Below, in pieces: positions 25,436 through 33,329 of a DNA stretch of 64,000 nucleotides. Under the pieces are notes generated by a model that was not told the DNA's origin, made no database searches, and saw only the letters and a program-made list of their open reading frames with translations. Position numbers and translations under genes: made by a program. This DNA comes from Frigoribacterium sp. PvP032. GTDB lineage: Bacteria > Actinomycetota > Actinomycetes > Actinomycetales > Microbacteriaceae. The stretch spans positions 2,563,762 to 2,627,761 of the forward strand of contig NZ_JAFIBM010000001.1 in NCBI RefSeq assembly GCF_017833035.1, read 5' to 3'. Position 1 is the stretch's first letter. Every line of letters begins with the position of its first letter.

Positions 25436-25610
25436 CGGGGTTTTCGGCGCCTTCTTGTCTGCGACGCTTCGCGTCGAAGACGTCGGGGGTGGCCGGGCAG
25501 GTGCATCGGTGGCCGGGCGGAGGGCAACGTCGCTTCGCTTGTTGCGCCTTCGGCCGAGAAGCTACTCGGGAGCGACGAGACGGCGCGATGTTCCGCGGGG
25601 GTTCGTCGCT

Positions 25611-25641
25611 TTCGCGGGGGTACTTATTCGCGGGGGTACTT
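25611..25641. repeat. Short direct repeat TTCGCGGGGGTACTT
   Basis: Two exact 15-nt copies (25611-25625 and 25627-25641), and a diverged third starting at about 25591. They lie in the 345-base gene-free stretch between the tRNA-His terminator and the metallopeptidase gene. No reading frame with normal codon use was found in that stretch; it is built of repeats and small palindromes such as GACGC-TTC-GCGTC near 25463. Confidence 0.75.
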
Positions 25642-25680
25642 GGTGGCCGCAGGCGCGGCACCGGGACGCAGTGATCTGGC

Positions 25681-25748
25681 GAGGGCGGGTCGATTGCGGC
25701 GAGGGCGGGTCGGTCACTACCCGCCGTCGGCGCAGGCGACCCGCCGTC
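25681..25748. repeat. Four-armed repeat, copy 1 (20-nt period)
   Basis: GAGGGCGGGTCG occurs at 25681 and 25701. Two inverted relatives, TACCCGCCGTC and GACCCGCCGTC, occur with their motifs at 25717-25728 and 25737-25748. Spacing within each half is exactly 20 nt. The same architecture recurs at 37641-37708. It lies just upstream of the metallopeptidase gene. The type is unknown; it resembles a paired REP-like unit. Confidence 0.8.
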
Positions 25749-25780
25749 GGCGTCCAGGGGGTCTGTGGGACGCTGGGCTC

Positions 25781-26185
25781 GTGGACGACGAGAGAGCTGA
25801 GAGCGCTGAGGCGGCGGCGGCAGCGGGCATCGACCCGGCGACGCTGAGCCTCGCGCGGTTCGACGAGCTCGTCGTGGCCGAGCTTGACGAGCTGCCCGAC
25901 GACATGGTCGACGGCCTCGACAACGTCGTCTTCGTCACCGACGACCGCCCCGAGGACGGCTCCCTCGACCTGCTGGGCCTCTACGACGGGGTCGCCCTGA
26001 CCGAGCGCGGCACCTACGGCTTCGGCGAGCTGCCCGACCGGATCATCCTCTACCGCGAGCCGCACCTCGCCGTCGTCGACACCGAGGACGAGCTCCGCGA
26101 CGAGATCCACGTCACGCTCGTCCACGAGATCGCCCACTTCTACGGCATCGACGACGCCCAGCTGCACGAGCTCGGCTGGGCCTAG
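25781..26185 (+). CDS. Zincin-like metallopeptidase family protein
   Basis: 134 residues of the minimal metallopeptidase (zincin, DUF1025-like) family. The active-site helix HEIAHFYGIDD contains the HExxH zinc motif near residue 117. Upstream, the short beta sheet has LYDGVALTERGTYGFGELPDRIILYR. Members lack a signal peptide and their substrates are not known. The GTG at 25781 gives a sensible length; residues before it in the same frame are repeat-derived and non-coding in character. Its TAG stop interlocks with the stop of the convergent kinase gene in a shared CTAG. Confidence 0.85.
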   Translation: MDDERAESAEAAAAAGIDPATLSLARFDELVVAELDELPDDMVDGLDNVVFVTDDRPEDGSLDLLGLYDGVALTERGTYGFGELPDRIILYREPHLAVVDTEDELRDEIHVTLVHEIAHFYGIDDAQLHELGWA

Positions 26186-26799
26186 CCCGCCGAGCCGTCG
26201 GCGCGTTCCCCGATCGAGTCGCCGAGCCTGACGTCCACGACGACGTCGGCCAGGCCGCGTGGGTCCTCGGCCGCGAGGTGGCGCTCCTCCTGCTCGGCCC
26301 AGACGTCCCACCACGGCTCGTAGGTCGCCCCGTCCCGGCGCAGCGCGCGGGCTCGCCGGGTCGAGTCGTCGAGCTCCAGCCAGACACGCAGCGTCGCGAG
26401 GGCCGAGGAGGCGCGGGTCAGCGCCCCGGCGCCCTCGACGACCACCGAGACGGCCGGGTCGAGCGTCCGCCGCTCCCCCGGCACGCCATGCTCCCAGTCC
26501 CACGTGGTCCACCCCGGGTCCGCCGCCGCGAGGACGAACGACTCGACGATCCGCGATGCGGCCTCGAGCCCGTGCCAGCCCGGGTAGACGTCGTCGAGGT
26601 GGACGAGCTGCACCGGCCCGAGGCGGTCGACCGGCCAGGCAGCGACCAGGCGGCGAGCCAGCGTGGTCTTGCCCGAGCCGGAGCGGCCGTCGATCAGCAC
26701 GATGACGCGCGACCGGTCGACCCGCGCCTCCTGCGCCCGGCACAGCAGGTCGACGACGACGTCAGGAGACCGTCGACCAGGTGACCGTCCGTCACGCAA
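26182..26799 (-). CDS. P-loop NTPase, uridine/pantothenate-kinase-like
   Basis: 205 residues with a Walker A loop GRSGSGKTTLARRL (about residues 38-51), an acidic site in VHLDDVYPGW that matches the substrate/metal-binding DD of uridine kinase-like enzymes, and a late Arg-rich lid (DSTRRARALRRDG). It probably phosphorylates a small molecule. The TTG start overlaps the end of the ykoC-like gene by eight bases, placing it last in the thiamine-precursor transporter operon, so a substrate linked to that import (for example a vitamin precursor) is an attractive guess. The exact start is uncertain. Confidence 0.78.
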   Translation of the reverse strand: MRDGRSPGRRSPDVVVDLLCRAQEARVDRSRVIVLIDGRSGSGKTTLARRLVAAWPVDRLGPVQLVHLDDVYPGWHGLEAASRIVESFVLAAADPGWTTWDWEHGVPGERRTLDPAVSVVVEGAGALTRASSALATLRVWLELDDSTRRARALRRDGATYEPWWDVWAEQEERHLAAEDPRGLADVVVDVRLGDSIGERADGSAG

Positions 26800-27586
26800 G
26801 GACGAACTCCCAGGTCCCCGCGAGCACCGCGCTCGTGACCGCAGCCGCGGCGATCAGCACGCCGATGGCGAGGAGCACGGCGTCGCGGAGCCCCACGGTC
26901 GACGGCCGGGCCCAGGTGCGCGAGGTGTCCGAGCCGAAGCCCTTCGCCTCCATGGCCGTCGCGAGCTTGCTGCCCCGGCGCACCGAGAGCACCAGCAGCG
27001 CGAAGGCCTGCCCCGCGAGTCGACGAGCGACGGCGACCGGCCCGCGCGCGTCCGCGACGCCCCGGGCACGACGGGCGAGTGCCAGCTGACGCCAGTCGTC
27101 CGCGAACAGCCCGGCGAGCCGGAGGCCCGCGAGTCCGCCGAGCACGAACCGGGCCGGCAGCCGGAGCACCTGCGCGAGGCCGTCGGCGAGGTCGGTGGGG
27201 TCTGTGGTGGCGAGCAGGACGATGCCGGGGATGCCGACCGCGAGGATGCGCAGGCCGATCGCGAAGGCGAGTGAGACGGACCCCTCCGTCACGCTGATCC
27301 ACCAGAACTGCAGCAGCACGGCGCCGTCGTCCCGGCCGTAGAGGGTCGTGACGACGATCGACATCGGCGCGGCGACCCACAGGGGCGCGGTGCGGCGCAG
27401 CAGCTGTCGTGCCGACAGTCCCGCCCAGGGCAGCAGCAACAGCTCGAGCCCGAGCGCCACCCCCGCAGACACCCAGTCGATCGAGAGCAGCAGCACCACC
27501 GAGACGACGAGCGCGGCGAGCAGCTTCGCGACGGGGTTGATCCGCCCGACGACGCGGTCGGTCTCGATCGCCTCGAGCAGGCTCAT
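26792..27586 (-). CDS. ykoC: ECF transporter transmembrane (T) component, YkoC-like
   Basis: 264-residue EcfT-type membrane protein that couples the ATPases to the substrate-binding S component. It has hydrophobic helices throughout. The two cytoplasmic coupling motifs of the family are visible as LARRARGV (about 170) and AMEAKGFGS (about 220), each with the Ala-Arg/Lys-Gly core. The ATG overlaps the ATPase stop by four bases (ATGA). Downstream of a TPP riboswitch and YkoE, it is best read as part of a hydroxymethylpyrimidine/thiamine-precursor importer. Confidence 0.9.
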   Translation of the reverse strand: MSLLEAIETDRVVGRINPVAKLLAALVVSVVLLLSIDWVSAGVALGLELLLLPWAGLSARQLLRRTAPLWVAAPMSIVVTTLYGRDDGAVLLQFWWISVTEGSVSLAFAIGLRILAVGIPGIVLLATTDPTDLADGLAQVLRLPARFVLGGLAGLRLAGLFADDWRQLALARRARGVADARGPVAVARRLAGQAFALLVLSVRRGSKLATAMEAKGFGSDTSRTWARPSTVGLRDAVLLAIGVLIAAAAVTSAVLAGTWEFVLA

Positions 27587-29061
27587 CGTGCAGCCTCGGC
27601 GACGACAGGTCGTTCGAGCACGAGGACGTCGTCGGCCAGGGCCTCGACGAACTCGGCGTCGTGCGTCACGGCCACGATGCTGCGTCCCTCGTCGACGAGC
27701 CCCGCCAGGAGGGCGACGAGCTCCCGCCAGGTGCGCGCGTCCTGCCCGAAGGTCGGCTCGTCGAGCACGAGGAGGCGCGGCCGGGAGGCGAGGACGGTCG
27801 CGACCGACAGGCGCCGCTTCTCCCCTCCCGACAGCGTGAACGGGTTGGCACCGGCGAGGTGGTCGAGCCGGAGGCGCGCCAGGAGCTCGTCGACGCGCTC
27901 GGCGACCTGCGCGGCCGGCTCGCCGAGCGCCTCCGGCCCGACCGCCAGCTCGCGCCGCACGGTCGGGGTGAGGAACTGGTGCTCCGGGTCCTGGAACACC
28001 GTGCCGACGCGGGTCAGCAGCTCGCGCGAACGCCAGCGGACGGGCACGCTGCCGGCTCCGGCAGCGAGCTCGGGCGTGGCGTGCAGCTCGCCCGCGACGG
28101 GGGCGAGCAGACCGGCGAGGGTCAGGGCGAGCGTCGACTTGCCCGCGCCGTTCGCGCCCGTGACGGCCAGCGTGCGGGAGTCGTGGACGGTCAAGTCGAC
28201 GCCAGAGGCGACGGCACGGCCCCGCGGGCCGCGGTGGCCGACGGCCAGCCCGGCTGCCTCGAGCAGCGGCCCCCGCGAGGAGGCGCGGTGTCGGACGGGC
28301 GGCTCGGGCACGACCCCGGGGACCCACACCCCCGCCTCCGTGAGCCGACCTCGCTGCCGGTCGAGCACCTCCTCGGGAGCCCCGTCCGCGAGCACGCCGC
28401 CGTCCGCGGCGAGCACGACGACGCGGTCGACGACGGGCAGCCAGACGGAGACGCGGTGCTCGACCACGACGAGCGTCGCCCCGGTCCGCTCGGCGACCCG
28501 GGCGACGGCGTCGCGCACCTCGACGACGCCGCCGGGGTCGAGGTTCGCCGTCGGCTCGTCGAGCAGCACGAGCCCCGGGCGCATGGCCAGGGCGCCGGCG
28601 AGCGCGAGGCGCTGCTTCTGCCCGCCGCTGAGCTGGGCGGTCGGCCACGAGCGCGGCAGGTCGAGCCCGACCGCGTCGAGGGCGTCGTCGACACGGCGCC
28701 AGGTCTCGCCGCGCGGCACTCCGATGTTCTCGCAGCCGAAGGCCACGTCGTCGCCGACGCGGGCGAGCACGACCTGCGAGTCGGGATCCTGCAGCACCAG
28801 GCCGACGCGGCCGCGCTGCTCGGCCGGCGGCCGCCCGTCGACGAGCAGCTCGCCGCGGGCGTCGCCCTCGTCGTCGCCGCCGAGCACGCCGGCGAGCCCG
28901 GCGAGCAGCGTCGACTTGCCGGCCCCCGAGGCACCGAGCAGCAGCACGCGCTCGCCCGGCTCGACGACGAGGTCGAGCTCGGACACGGCCGGGCGGAGAC
29001 GGCCGGCGTGCCGCCACCCCCAGCCGCGGGCGTCGACCCTGGCGCCGGAGGCGGTGGTCAC
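27583..29061 (-). CDS. ykoD: Duplicated ECF ABC ATPase, YkoD-like
   Basis: 492 residues with two complete ATP-binding cassettes in one chain, as in YkoD/EcfA fusions. The first Walker A is GASGAGKSTL with signature LSGGQKQRLAL; the second is GANGAGKSTL with signature LSGGEKRRLSV. Each has a Walker B ending in LLDEPT or LVLDEPT. It powers the ECF importer with the membrane proteins on either side. The start is a GTG 19 bases after the S-component stop with no clear ribosome-binding site, so it relies on coupling. Two copies of the decamer AGGAGGCGCG lie in the gene. Confidence 0.9.
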   Translation of the reverse strand: MTTASGARVDARGWGWRHAGRLRPAVSELDLVVEPGERVLLLGASGAGKSTLLAGLAGVLGGDDEGDARGELLVDGRPPAEQRGRVGLVLQDPDSQVVLARVGDDVAFGCENIGVPRGETWRRVDDALDAVGLDLPRSWPTAQLSGGQKQRLALAGALAMRPGLVLLDEPTANLDPGGVVEVRDAVARVAERTGATLVVVEHRVSVWLPVVDRVVVLAADGGVLADGAPEEVLDRQRGRLTEAGVWVPGVVPEPPVRHRASSRGPLLEAAGLAVGHRGPRGRAVASGVDLTVHDSRTLAVTGANGAGKSTLALTLAGLLAPVAGELHATPELAAGAGSVPVRWRSRELLTRVGTVFQDPEHQFLTPTVRRELAVGPEALGEPAAQVAERVDELLARLRLDHLAGANPFTLSGGEKRRLSVATVLASRPRLLVLDEPTFGQDARTWRELVALLAGLVDEGRSIVAVTHDAEFVEALADDVLVLERPVVAEAAR

Positions 29062-29080
29062 GTCGTCGACGGCGTGCCGC

Positions 29081-29764
29081 TCAGACTCGCGCCTCGGCCG
29101 ACCGGCCGGAGGCGAATCGGCTGAGGGCGCCGGTGCGGGCGAGCCCGCGAGCGGCGAGCCAGGAGAGGGAGCCCGCGAGGACGACTCCGGAGGTGACGGC
29201 GCTGATGCCGTAGACGAGCTTGTACTCGAGGGTCGTCGCGGCGATCGACGAGAGCGACGTGTCGAGCAGGGCGACGGCGAGGCCGGCACCCGCACCGGCG
29301 AGCATCGAGACGTGGAGGCGCCAGGACGAGTAGAGGAACGCGGCGAAGACGAGCTCCGCACCGAGACCCTCGACGACGCCCCAGATGAGCGTGGAGAAGC
29401 CCCACTGCGTGCCGATCAGCATCGACACGACGGCCGCCATCACCTCGGTGTAGACCGCGGCGCCCGGCTTGCGGATGATCAGCCCGCCGAGCACGCCGGC
29501 GAAGAGCCAGCCTCCCGACAGCAGGCCCGAGAGGCCGGGCGTGAAGGCCAGCAGGTTGCTGAGCGGCTCCCACGCGAGGCCCCAGGCCCAGAAGACGACG
29601 CCGCAGGCGACGCCGATCACGCTGGCGACGACGATGTCGACGACGCGCCAGCGACGCGACGGCCTCGGCGATCTCTGCGACCTCTGCGACCTCTGCGACC
29701 CCGAGGCTGTGGGGCGATCCTGGCGATCGGGCTGAGCCTCGTTCGCGGACACGGAAACAGACAT
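29081..29764 (-). CDS. ykoE: ECF transporter substrate-binding (S) component, YkoE-like
   Basis: 227 residues. After a disordered N terminus (1-45) with a tandem QRS-type repeat, six hydrophobic helices follow, with the family pattern VVDIVVASVIGVACGVVFW (split) and GFSTLIWGVVEGLGAE. YkoE proteins bind a thiamine precursor, thought to be hydroxymethylpyrimidine. The leader contains a TPP riboswitch, which fixes the physiological link to thiamine. The ATG at 29764 is preceded by GGAGGAGAG directly after the riboswitch; the longer frame upstream reads through the riboswitch and is not coding. Confidence 0.92.
   Translation of the reverse strand: MSVSVSANEAQPDRQDRPTASGSQRSQRSQRSPRPSRRWRVVDIVVASVIGVACGVVFWAWGLAWEPLSNLLAFTPGLSGLLSGGWLFAGVLGGLIIRKPGAAVYTEVMAAVVSMLIGTQWGFSTLIWGVVEGLGAELVFAAFLYSSWRLHVSMLAGAGAGLAVALLDTSLSSIAATTLEYKLVYGISAVTSGVVLAGSLSWLAARGLARTGALSRFASGRSAEARV
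29673..29699. repeat. CTCTGCGAC tandem repeat in ykoE
   Basis: Three perfect 9-nt units encode a repeated Ser-Gln-Arg in the disordered N terminus of YkoE. In-frame slippage is possible. Confidence 0.85.
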
Positions 29765-29769
29765 GTTCT

Positions 29770-29862
29770 CTCCTCCCTGCGCTGGCATGATCCAGATCAG
29801 GTTCGACGGTCGAAGCGTGGATCGCTTCCTCTCAGCCCGGATCACCGGACTCCCGTGTGTGT
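29770..29862 (-). promoter_or_regulatory. TPP (THI-box) riboswitch
   Basis: On the minus strand the conserved THI elements occur in order: CGGGAGTCCGG, then GGGCTGAGAGGAAG (the CUGAGA core), then CGAACCTGATCTGGATCATG and CCAGCGCAGGGAGG. All invariant bases that contact thiamine pyrophosphate are present. The ribosome-binding site GGAGG immediately follows the last stem strand, so TPP binding probably hides it and blocks translation of ykoE. This controls the whole ykoEDC-kinase operon. Confidence 0.95.
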
Positions 29863-29917
29863 GCCGCCGAGCATAGCGCCGCTGCGGCCCGGCCGCGTGG
29901 ACGGGCGTTCGTCACAG

Positions 29918-30016
29918 ATCAGGAAGAGAGCGCTCGCGCCTCCTGAGCTGTGCACGGTTCAGGACGATCGGCACCTCCGTTGCGGGGATCAGGCGCGATC
30001 TTCCTGAATGAGGAGG
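29918..30016. repeat. 99-nt structured intergenic repeat, copy A
   Basis: Aligns without gaps to 63526-63624; I count about 70 identical bases of 99, in solid conserved blocks. It contains five TCAGGA/TCCTGA half-sites in alternating orientation and a central GTGCAC palindrome, and ends TTCCTGAATGAGGAGG. In copy A an exact decamer CGCGCCTCCT (29935-29944) sits inside. It lies just 3' of the minus-strand epimerase gene. Confidence 0.85.
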
Positions 30017-30020
30017 CAGG

Positions 30021-30980
30021 TCAGGCGAGGGTGAGCTGGCCGTCCGCGCGCAGCCACTCGAGGCCCTCGACGATCGCCTCGACCGACGTCCACCGCGGCG
30101 CGTAGCCGAGCAGACGGCGCGCCTTGTCGATGCTCATCGAGTGGCTGCGCGACAGGTGCTCCCATGACGCGTCCGCCGACTCGGGGCTGCGCTGGGCTCG
30201 GAAGTCCTCGAACGACGCGACCGTGAGGTGCGCCTCCTGCCCGAAGGTCCTCGCGACCTGCTCGGCGAGGCCGCGCAGGGTCACCGCGCGCTCGCTGACG
30301 ACGTGGAACGACTCCCCCACGGCCTGTGCCGGACGCTCGACGGCCCGCTGGAATGCCTGCGCGACGTCGTCGGCGTGCACGTGGTGGACGGTCTCGAGCC
30401 CGAGCCCCGGCATGACGACCTCGCGGCCCGCGGCGAGCGCCTCCCACACGTCGAGGTCGAGGTTGCCGACGGCGTTGATCATCGGCCAGCCGGGCCCGGT
30501 GATGTGCCCGGGGTGCAGCACGGCGCTCTGCACGCCGCCGGGCCGTCGCGACTCGGCGAGCAGCAGGCGCTCGATCTCGGCCTTCTGCGTGCCGTACTCG
30601 CCGAACGGCGTGCGCCGCGCCTCCTCTGTGACCGGCACCTCGGCCGACGGGCCGTGCACCCAGATGGTGCCGCAGTGCAGCAGCACGGTGCCGCTGCCCC
30701 GCAGCGCCTCGACGAGCGACAGGGCGGAGGCGGGCGTGAAGCAGATCAGGTCGACGACGACGTCGGCGTGCAGGTCGGCGATCGCCCGCCCGAACGAGCC
30801 GTCGGCGTCGCCGGCGTCGCGGTCGAGCTGCACCCGCTCGACGCCCGACCAGGCGGCGTGCTCGCGGTAGGGCGCCGAGGTGCCGCGCGACACGGCGACG
30901 ACGTCGTGCCCGGCGAGCACGAGCCGGGGCACGAGGTAGCCGCCGACGTGGCCGGTGGCGCCGATCACGACGACCCTCAC
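30021..30980 (-). CDS. NAD(P)-dependent epimerase/dehydratase (extended SDR-like)
   Basis: 319 residues with an N-terminal Rossmann motif VVVIGATGHVGGYL and further nucleotide-sugar-epimerase-like features: VVVDLICFTP, and GEYGTQKAEIE where YxxxK gives the catalytic Tyr and Lys. The C-terminal part contains GLETVHHVHADDVAQAF, typical of the family. The substrate is not evident; many relatives act on sugar nucleotides or lignin-like ketones. The start is a GTG, as no ATG precedes the Rossmann fold. It is divergent from glgX; the 99-nt repeat follows its stop. Confidence 0.86.
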   Translation of the reverse strand: MRVVVIGATGHVGGYLVPRLVLAGHDVVAVSRGTSAPYREHAAWSGVERVQLDRDAGDADGSFGRAIADLHADVVVDLICFTPASALSLVEALRGSGTVLLHCGTIWVHGPSAEVPVTEEARRTPFGEYGTQKAEIERLLLAESRRPGGVQSAVLHPGHITGPGWPMINAVGNLDLDVWEALAAGREVVMPGLGLETVHHVHADDVAQAFQRAVERPAQAVGESFHVVSERAVTLRGLAEQVARTFGQEAHLTVASFEDFRAQRSPESADASWEHLSRSHSMSIDKARRLLGYAPRWTSVEAIVEGLEWLRADGQLTLA

Positions 30981-31130
30981 GACGAGGCCTCGACGAGGAG
31001 GCGCGGGCGGGGGTCGAGGACAGCTGCCGTCGTCGGCAGCGCTGCGGTCGTCATGCCCCGACGCTAGGCGCGGCGGCCCCGGTGCGCCCGCTGCCCGTAG
31101 GCTGACGTGGTCCACGACCCGGAGGTCCGA

Positions 31131-33329
31131 TTGCACACCTGGCCAGGCAACCCCTACCCGCTCGGCGCCACCTACGACGGCAGCGGCACCAACTTCGCGA
31201 TCTTCAGCGAGGCGGCCAGCAAGGTCGAGCTGTGCCTCTTCGACGCCGACGGCGCCGAGACGCGCGTGCCCCTCACCGAGGTCGACGCCTACGTCTGGCA
31301 CGCCTACCTGCCGACGGTGCAGCCCGGGCAGAAGTACGGCTACCGCGTGCACGGCGACTACGACCCCGCGACGGGCTCGCGGGCCAACCCCGCCAAGCTG
31401 CTGCTCGACCCCTACGCCAAGGCCACCTGCGGCGAGATCGACTGGGACGAGTCGCTCTTCGCGTACCACTTCGGCGACCCCGACTCGCGGAACGACGACG
31501 ACAGCGGCCCGCACATGATGCTCGGCGTCGTCATCAACCCGTTCTTCGACTGGCAGGGCGACCGCCCCCCGAAGTACAGCTACGACGAGACCGTCATCTA
31601 CGAGGCGCACGTCAAGGGGCTCACCGAGACCCATCCCGACATCCCCGAGGACGAGCGCGGCACCTACGCCGGCGTCGCCCACCCGGCGATCATCGAGCAC
31701 CTCAAGAAGCTCGGCATCACGACCCTCGAGCTGATGCCCGTGCACCAGTTCGTGCAGGACAACACGCTGCTCGAGAAGGGCCTCAGCAACTACTGGGGCT
31801 ACAACACCATCGGCTTCTTCGCGCCGCACGCGGCCTACTCGGCCACCGGCGACATCGGCCAGCAGGTGCAGGAGTTCAAGACGATGGTGCGGGTGCTGCA
31901 CGCGGCCGGCATCGAGGTCATCATCGACGTCGTCTACAACCACACGGCCGAGGGCAACCACCTCGGGCCGACGCTGTCGTTCAAGGGCATCGACAACGCC
32001 GCCTACTACCGGCTGATGGACGGCGACGCCAAGCACTACATGGACTACACGGGCACCGGCAACAGCCTGAACGTCCGTCACCCGCACTCGCTGCAGCTGA
32101 TCATGGACAGCCTGCGGTACTGGGTGACCGAGATGCACGTCGACGGGTTCCGGTTCGACCTCGCCGCCTCCCTCGCCCGCGAGTTCTACGAGGTCGACCG
32201 GCTGTCGACCTTCTTCGAGCTCGTGCAGCAGGACCCGATCGTGTCGCAGGTCAAGCTGATCGCCGAGCCGTGGGACGTCGGCCCCGGCGGCTACCAGGTC
32301 GGCAACTTCCCGCCCCAGTGGACGGAGTGGAACGGCAAGTACCGCGACACCGTCCGCGACTTCTGGCGCGGCGAGCCCTCCACGCTCGGCGAGTTCGCGA
32401 GCCGCATCACCGGCTCGGCCGACCTCTACGAGCGCGACGGCCGCCGACCCGTCGCGAGCATCAACTTCGTCACCGCGCACGACGGCTTCACGATGCGCGA
32501 CCTCGTCAGCTACAACGACAAGGTCAACGACGCGAACGGCGAGGGCGGCGCCGACGGCGAGAGCCACAACCGGTCGTGGAACAGCGGCGTCGAGGGCGAG
32601 ACCGACGACCCGCAGGTGCGGGCCCTCCGCGAGCAGCGCCAGCGCAGCTTCCTGGCCACGCTGCTGCTCAGCCAGGGCGTCCCGATGCTGCTGCACGGCG
32701 ACGAGCTCGGACGCACCCAGCGCGGCAACAACAACACGTACGCGCAGGACAACGAGATCAGCTGGATCGACTGGGAGGCGGCTGACCGCGAGCTCGTCGA
32801 GTTCGTCGCCGAGGTGATCAAGCTGCGGCACGACCACCCCACGTTCCGTCGTCAGCGCTACTTCAACGGCCGCCCCGTCACCCGGGGCGAGGGCGAGCCC
32901 CTGCCCGACATCGTCTGGCTGACGCCCGAGGGCGACGCCATGCAGGAGGGCGAGTGGAACGAGTCGTACGCCAAGGCGATCGGCATGTTCCTGAACGGCG
33001 ACGGCATCAGGGGCCGCGACCAGCGCGGCGGCCGCATCACCGACGTGAACTTCGTCCTGTACTTCAACGCGAGCGCCGAGACGGTCACCTTCGTCCTGCC
33101 GCCCGACGAGTACGCCGAGGGCTGGGAGGTGGTCGTCGACAGCACCGTCGCCGCGCCTCCGCCCCCTGCCCAGTCGGCCCCGCGCACGCCGACCGCGACG
33201 CGCGCCGCGACCACCACCCAGCCCCCCAGCACGCCGCAGGTCCCTGCCGCGCTGCTCGCCGGCGACCGGCTCCCCGTGGCGGGCCGTTCCCTCGTCGTCC
33301 TCCGAGCCACGGCCGAGGAGCACGCGTGA
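31131..33329 (+). CDS. glgX: Glycogen debranching enzyme
   Basis: GH13 isoamylase-type enzyme that cleaves alpha-1,6 branches of glycogen, 732 residues. The N-terminal CBM48 starts [15 protein letters not shown]. The barrel shows the GH13 regions [24 protein letters not shown] (nucleophile Asp), [14 protein letters not shown] (acid Glu) and VTAHDGFTM. The C-terminal domain has a Pro/Thr-rich insertion of about 40 residues. I start at TTG 31131, which has GGAGG five bases upstream; the GTG at 31107 is only three bases from a TAGGCT -10 box and cannot be a normal start. It overlaps treY by four bases. Confidence 0.96.
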   Translation: MHTWPGNPYPLGATYDGSGTNFAIFSEAASKVELCLFDADGAETRVPLTEVDAYVWHAYLPTVQPGQKYGYRVHGDYDPATGSRANPAKLLLDPYAKATCGEIDWDESLFAYHFGDPDSRNDDDSGPHMMLGVVINPFFDWQGDRPPKYSYDETVIYEAHVKGLTETHPDIPEDERGTYAGVAHPAIIEHLKKLGITTLELMPVHQFVQDNTLLEKGLSNYWGYNTIGFFAPHAAYSATGDIGQQVQEFKTMVRVLHAAGIEVIIDVVYNHTAEGNHLGPTLSFKGIDNAAYYRLMDGDAKHYMDYTGTGNSLNVRHPHSLQLIMDSLRYWVTEMHVDGFRFDLAASLAREFYEVDRLSTFFELVQQDPIVSQVKLIAEPWDVGPGGYQVGNFPPQWTEWNGKYRDTVRDFWRGEPSTLGEFASRITGSADLYERDGRRPVASINFVTAHDGFTMRDLVSYNDKVNDANGEGGADGESHNRSWNSGVEGETDDPQVRALREQRQRSFLATLLLSQGVPMLLHGDELGRTQRGNNNTYAQDNEISWIDWEAADRELVEFVAEVIKLRHDHPTFRRQRYFNGRPVTRGEGEPLPDIVWLTPEGDAMQEGEWNESYAKAIGMFLNGDGIRGRDQRGGRITDVNFVLYFNASAETVTFVLPPDEYAEGWEVVVDSTVAAPPPPAQSAPRTPTATRAATTTQPPSTPQVPAALLAGDRLPVAGRSLVVLRATAEEHA

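Noticed and set aside
26182-29764. Cobalt or biotin ECF transporter
   Set aside because: The TPP riboswitch and YkoE-type S component point to a thiamine precursor rather than cobalt (CbiMN) or biotin (BioY).
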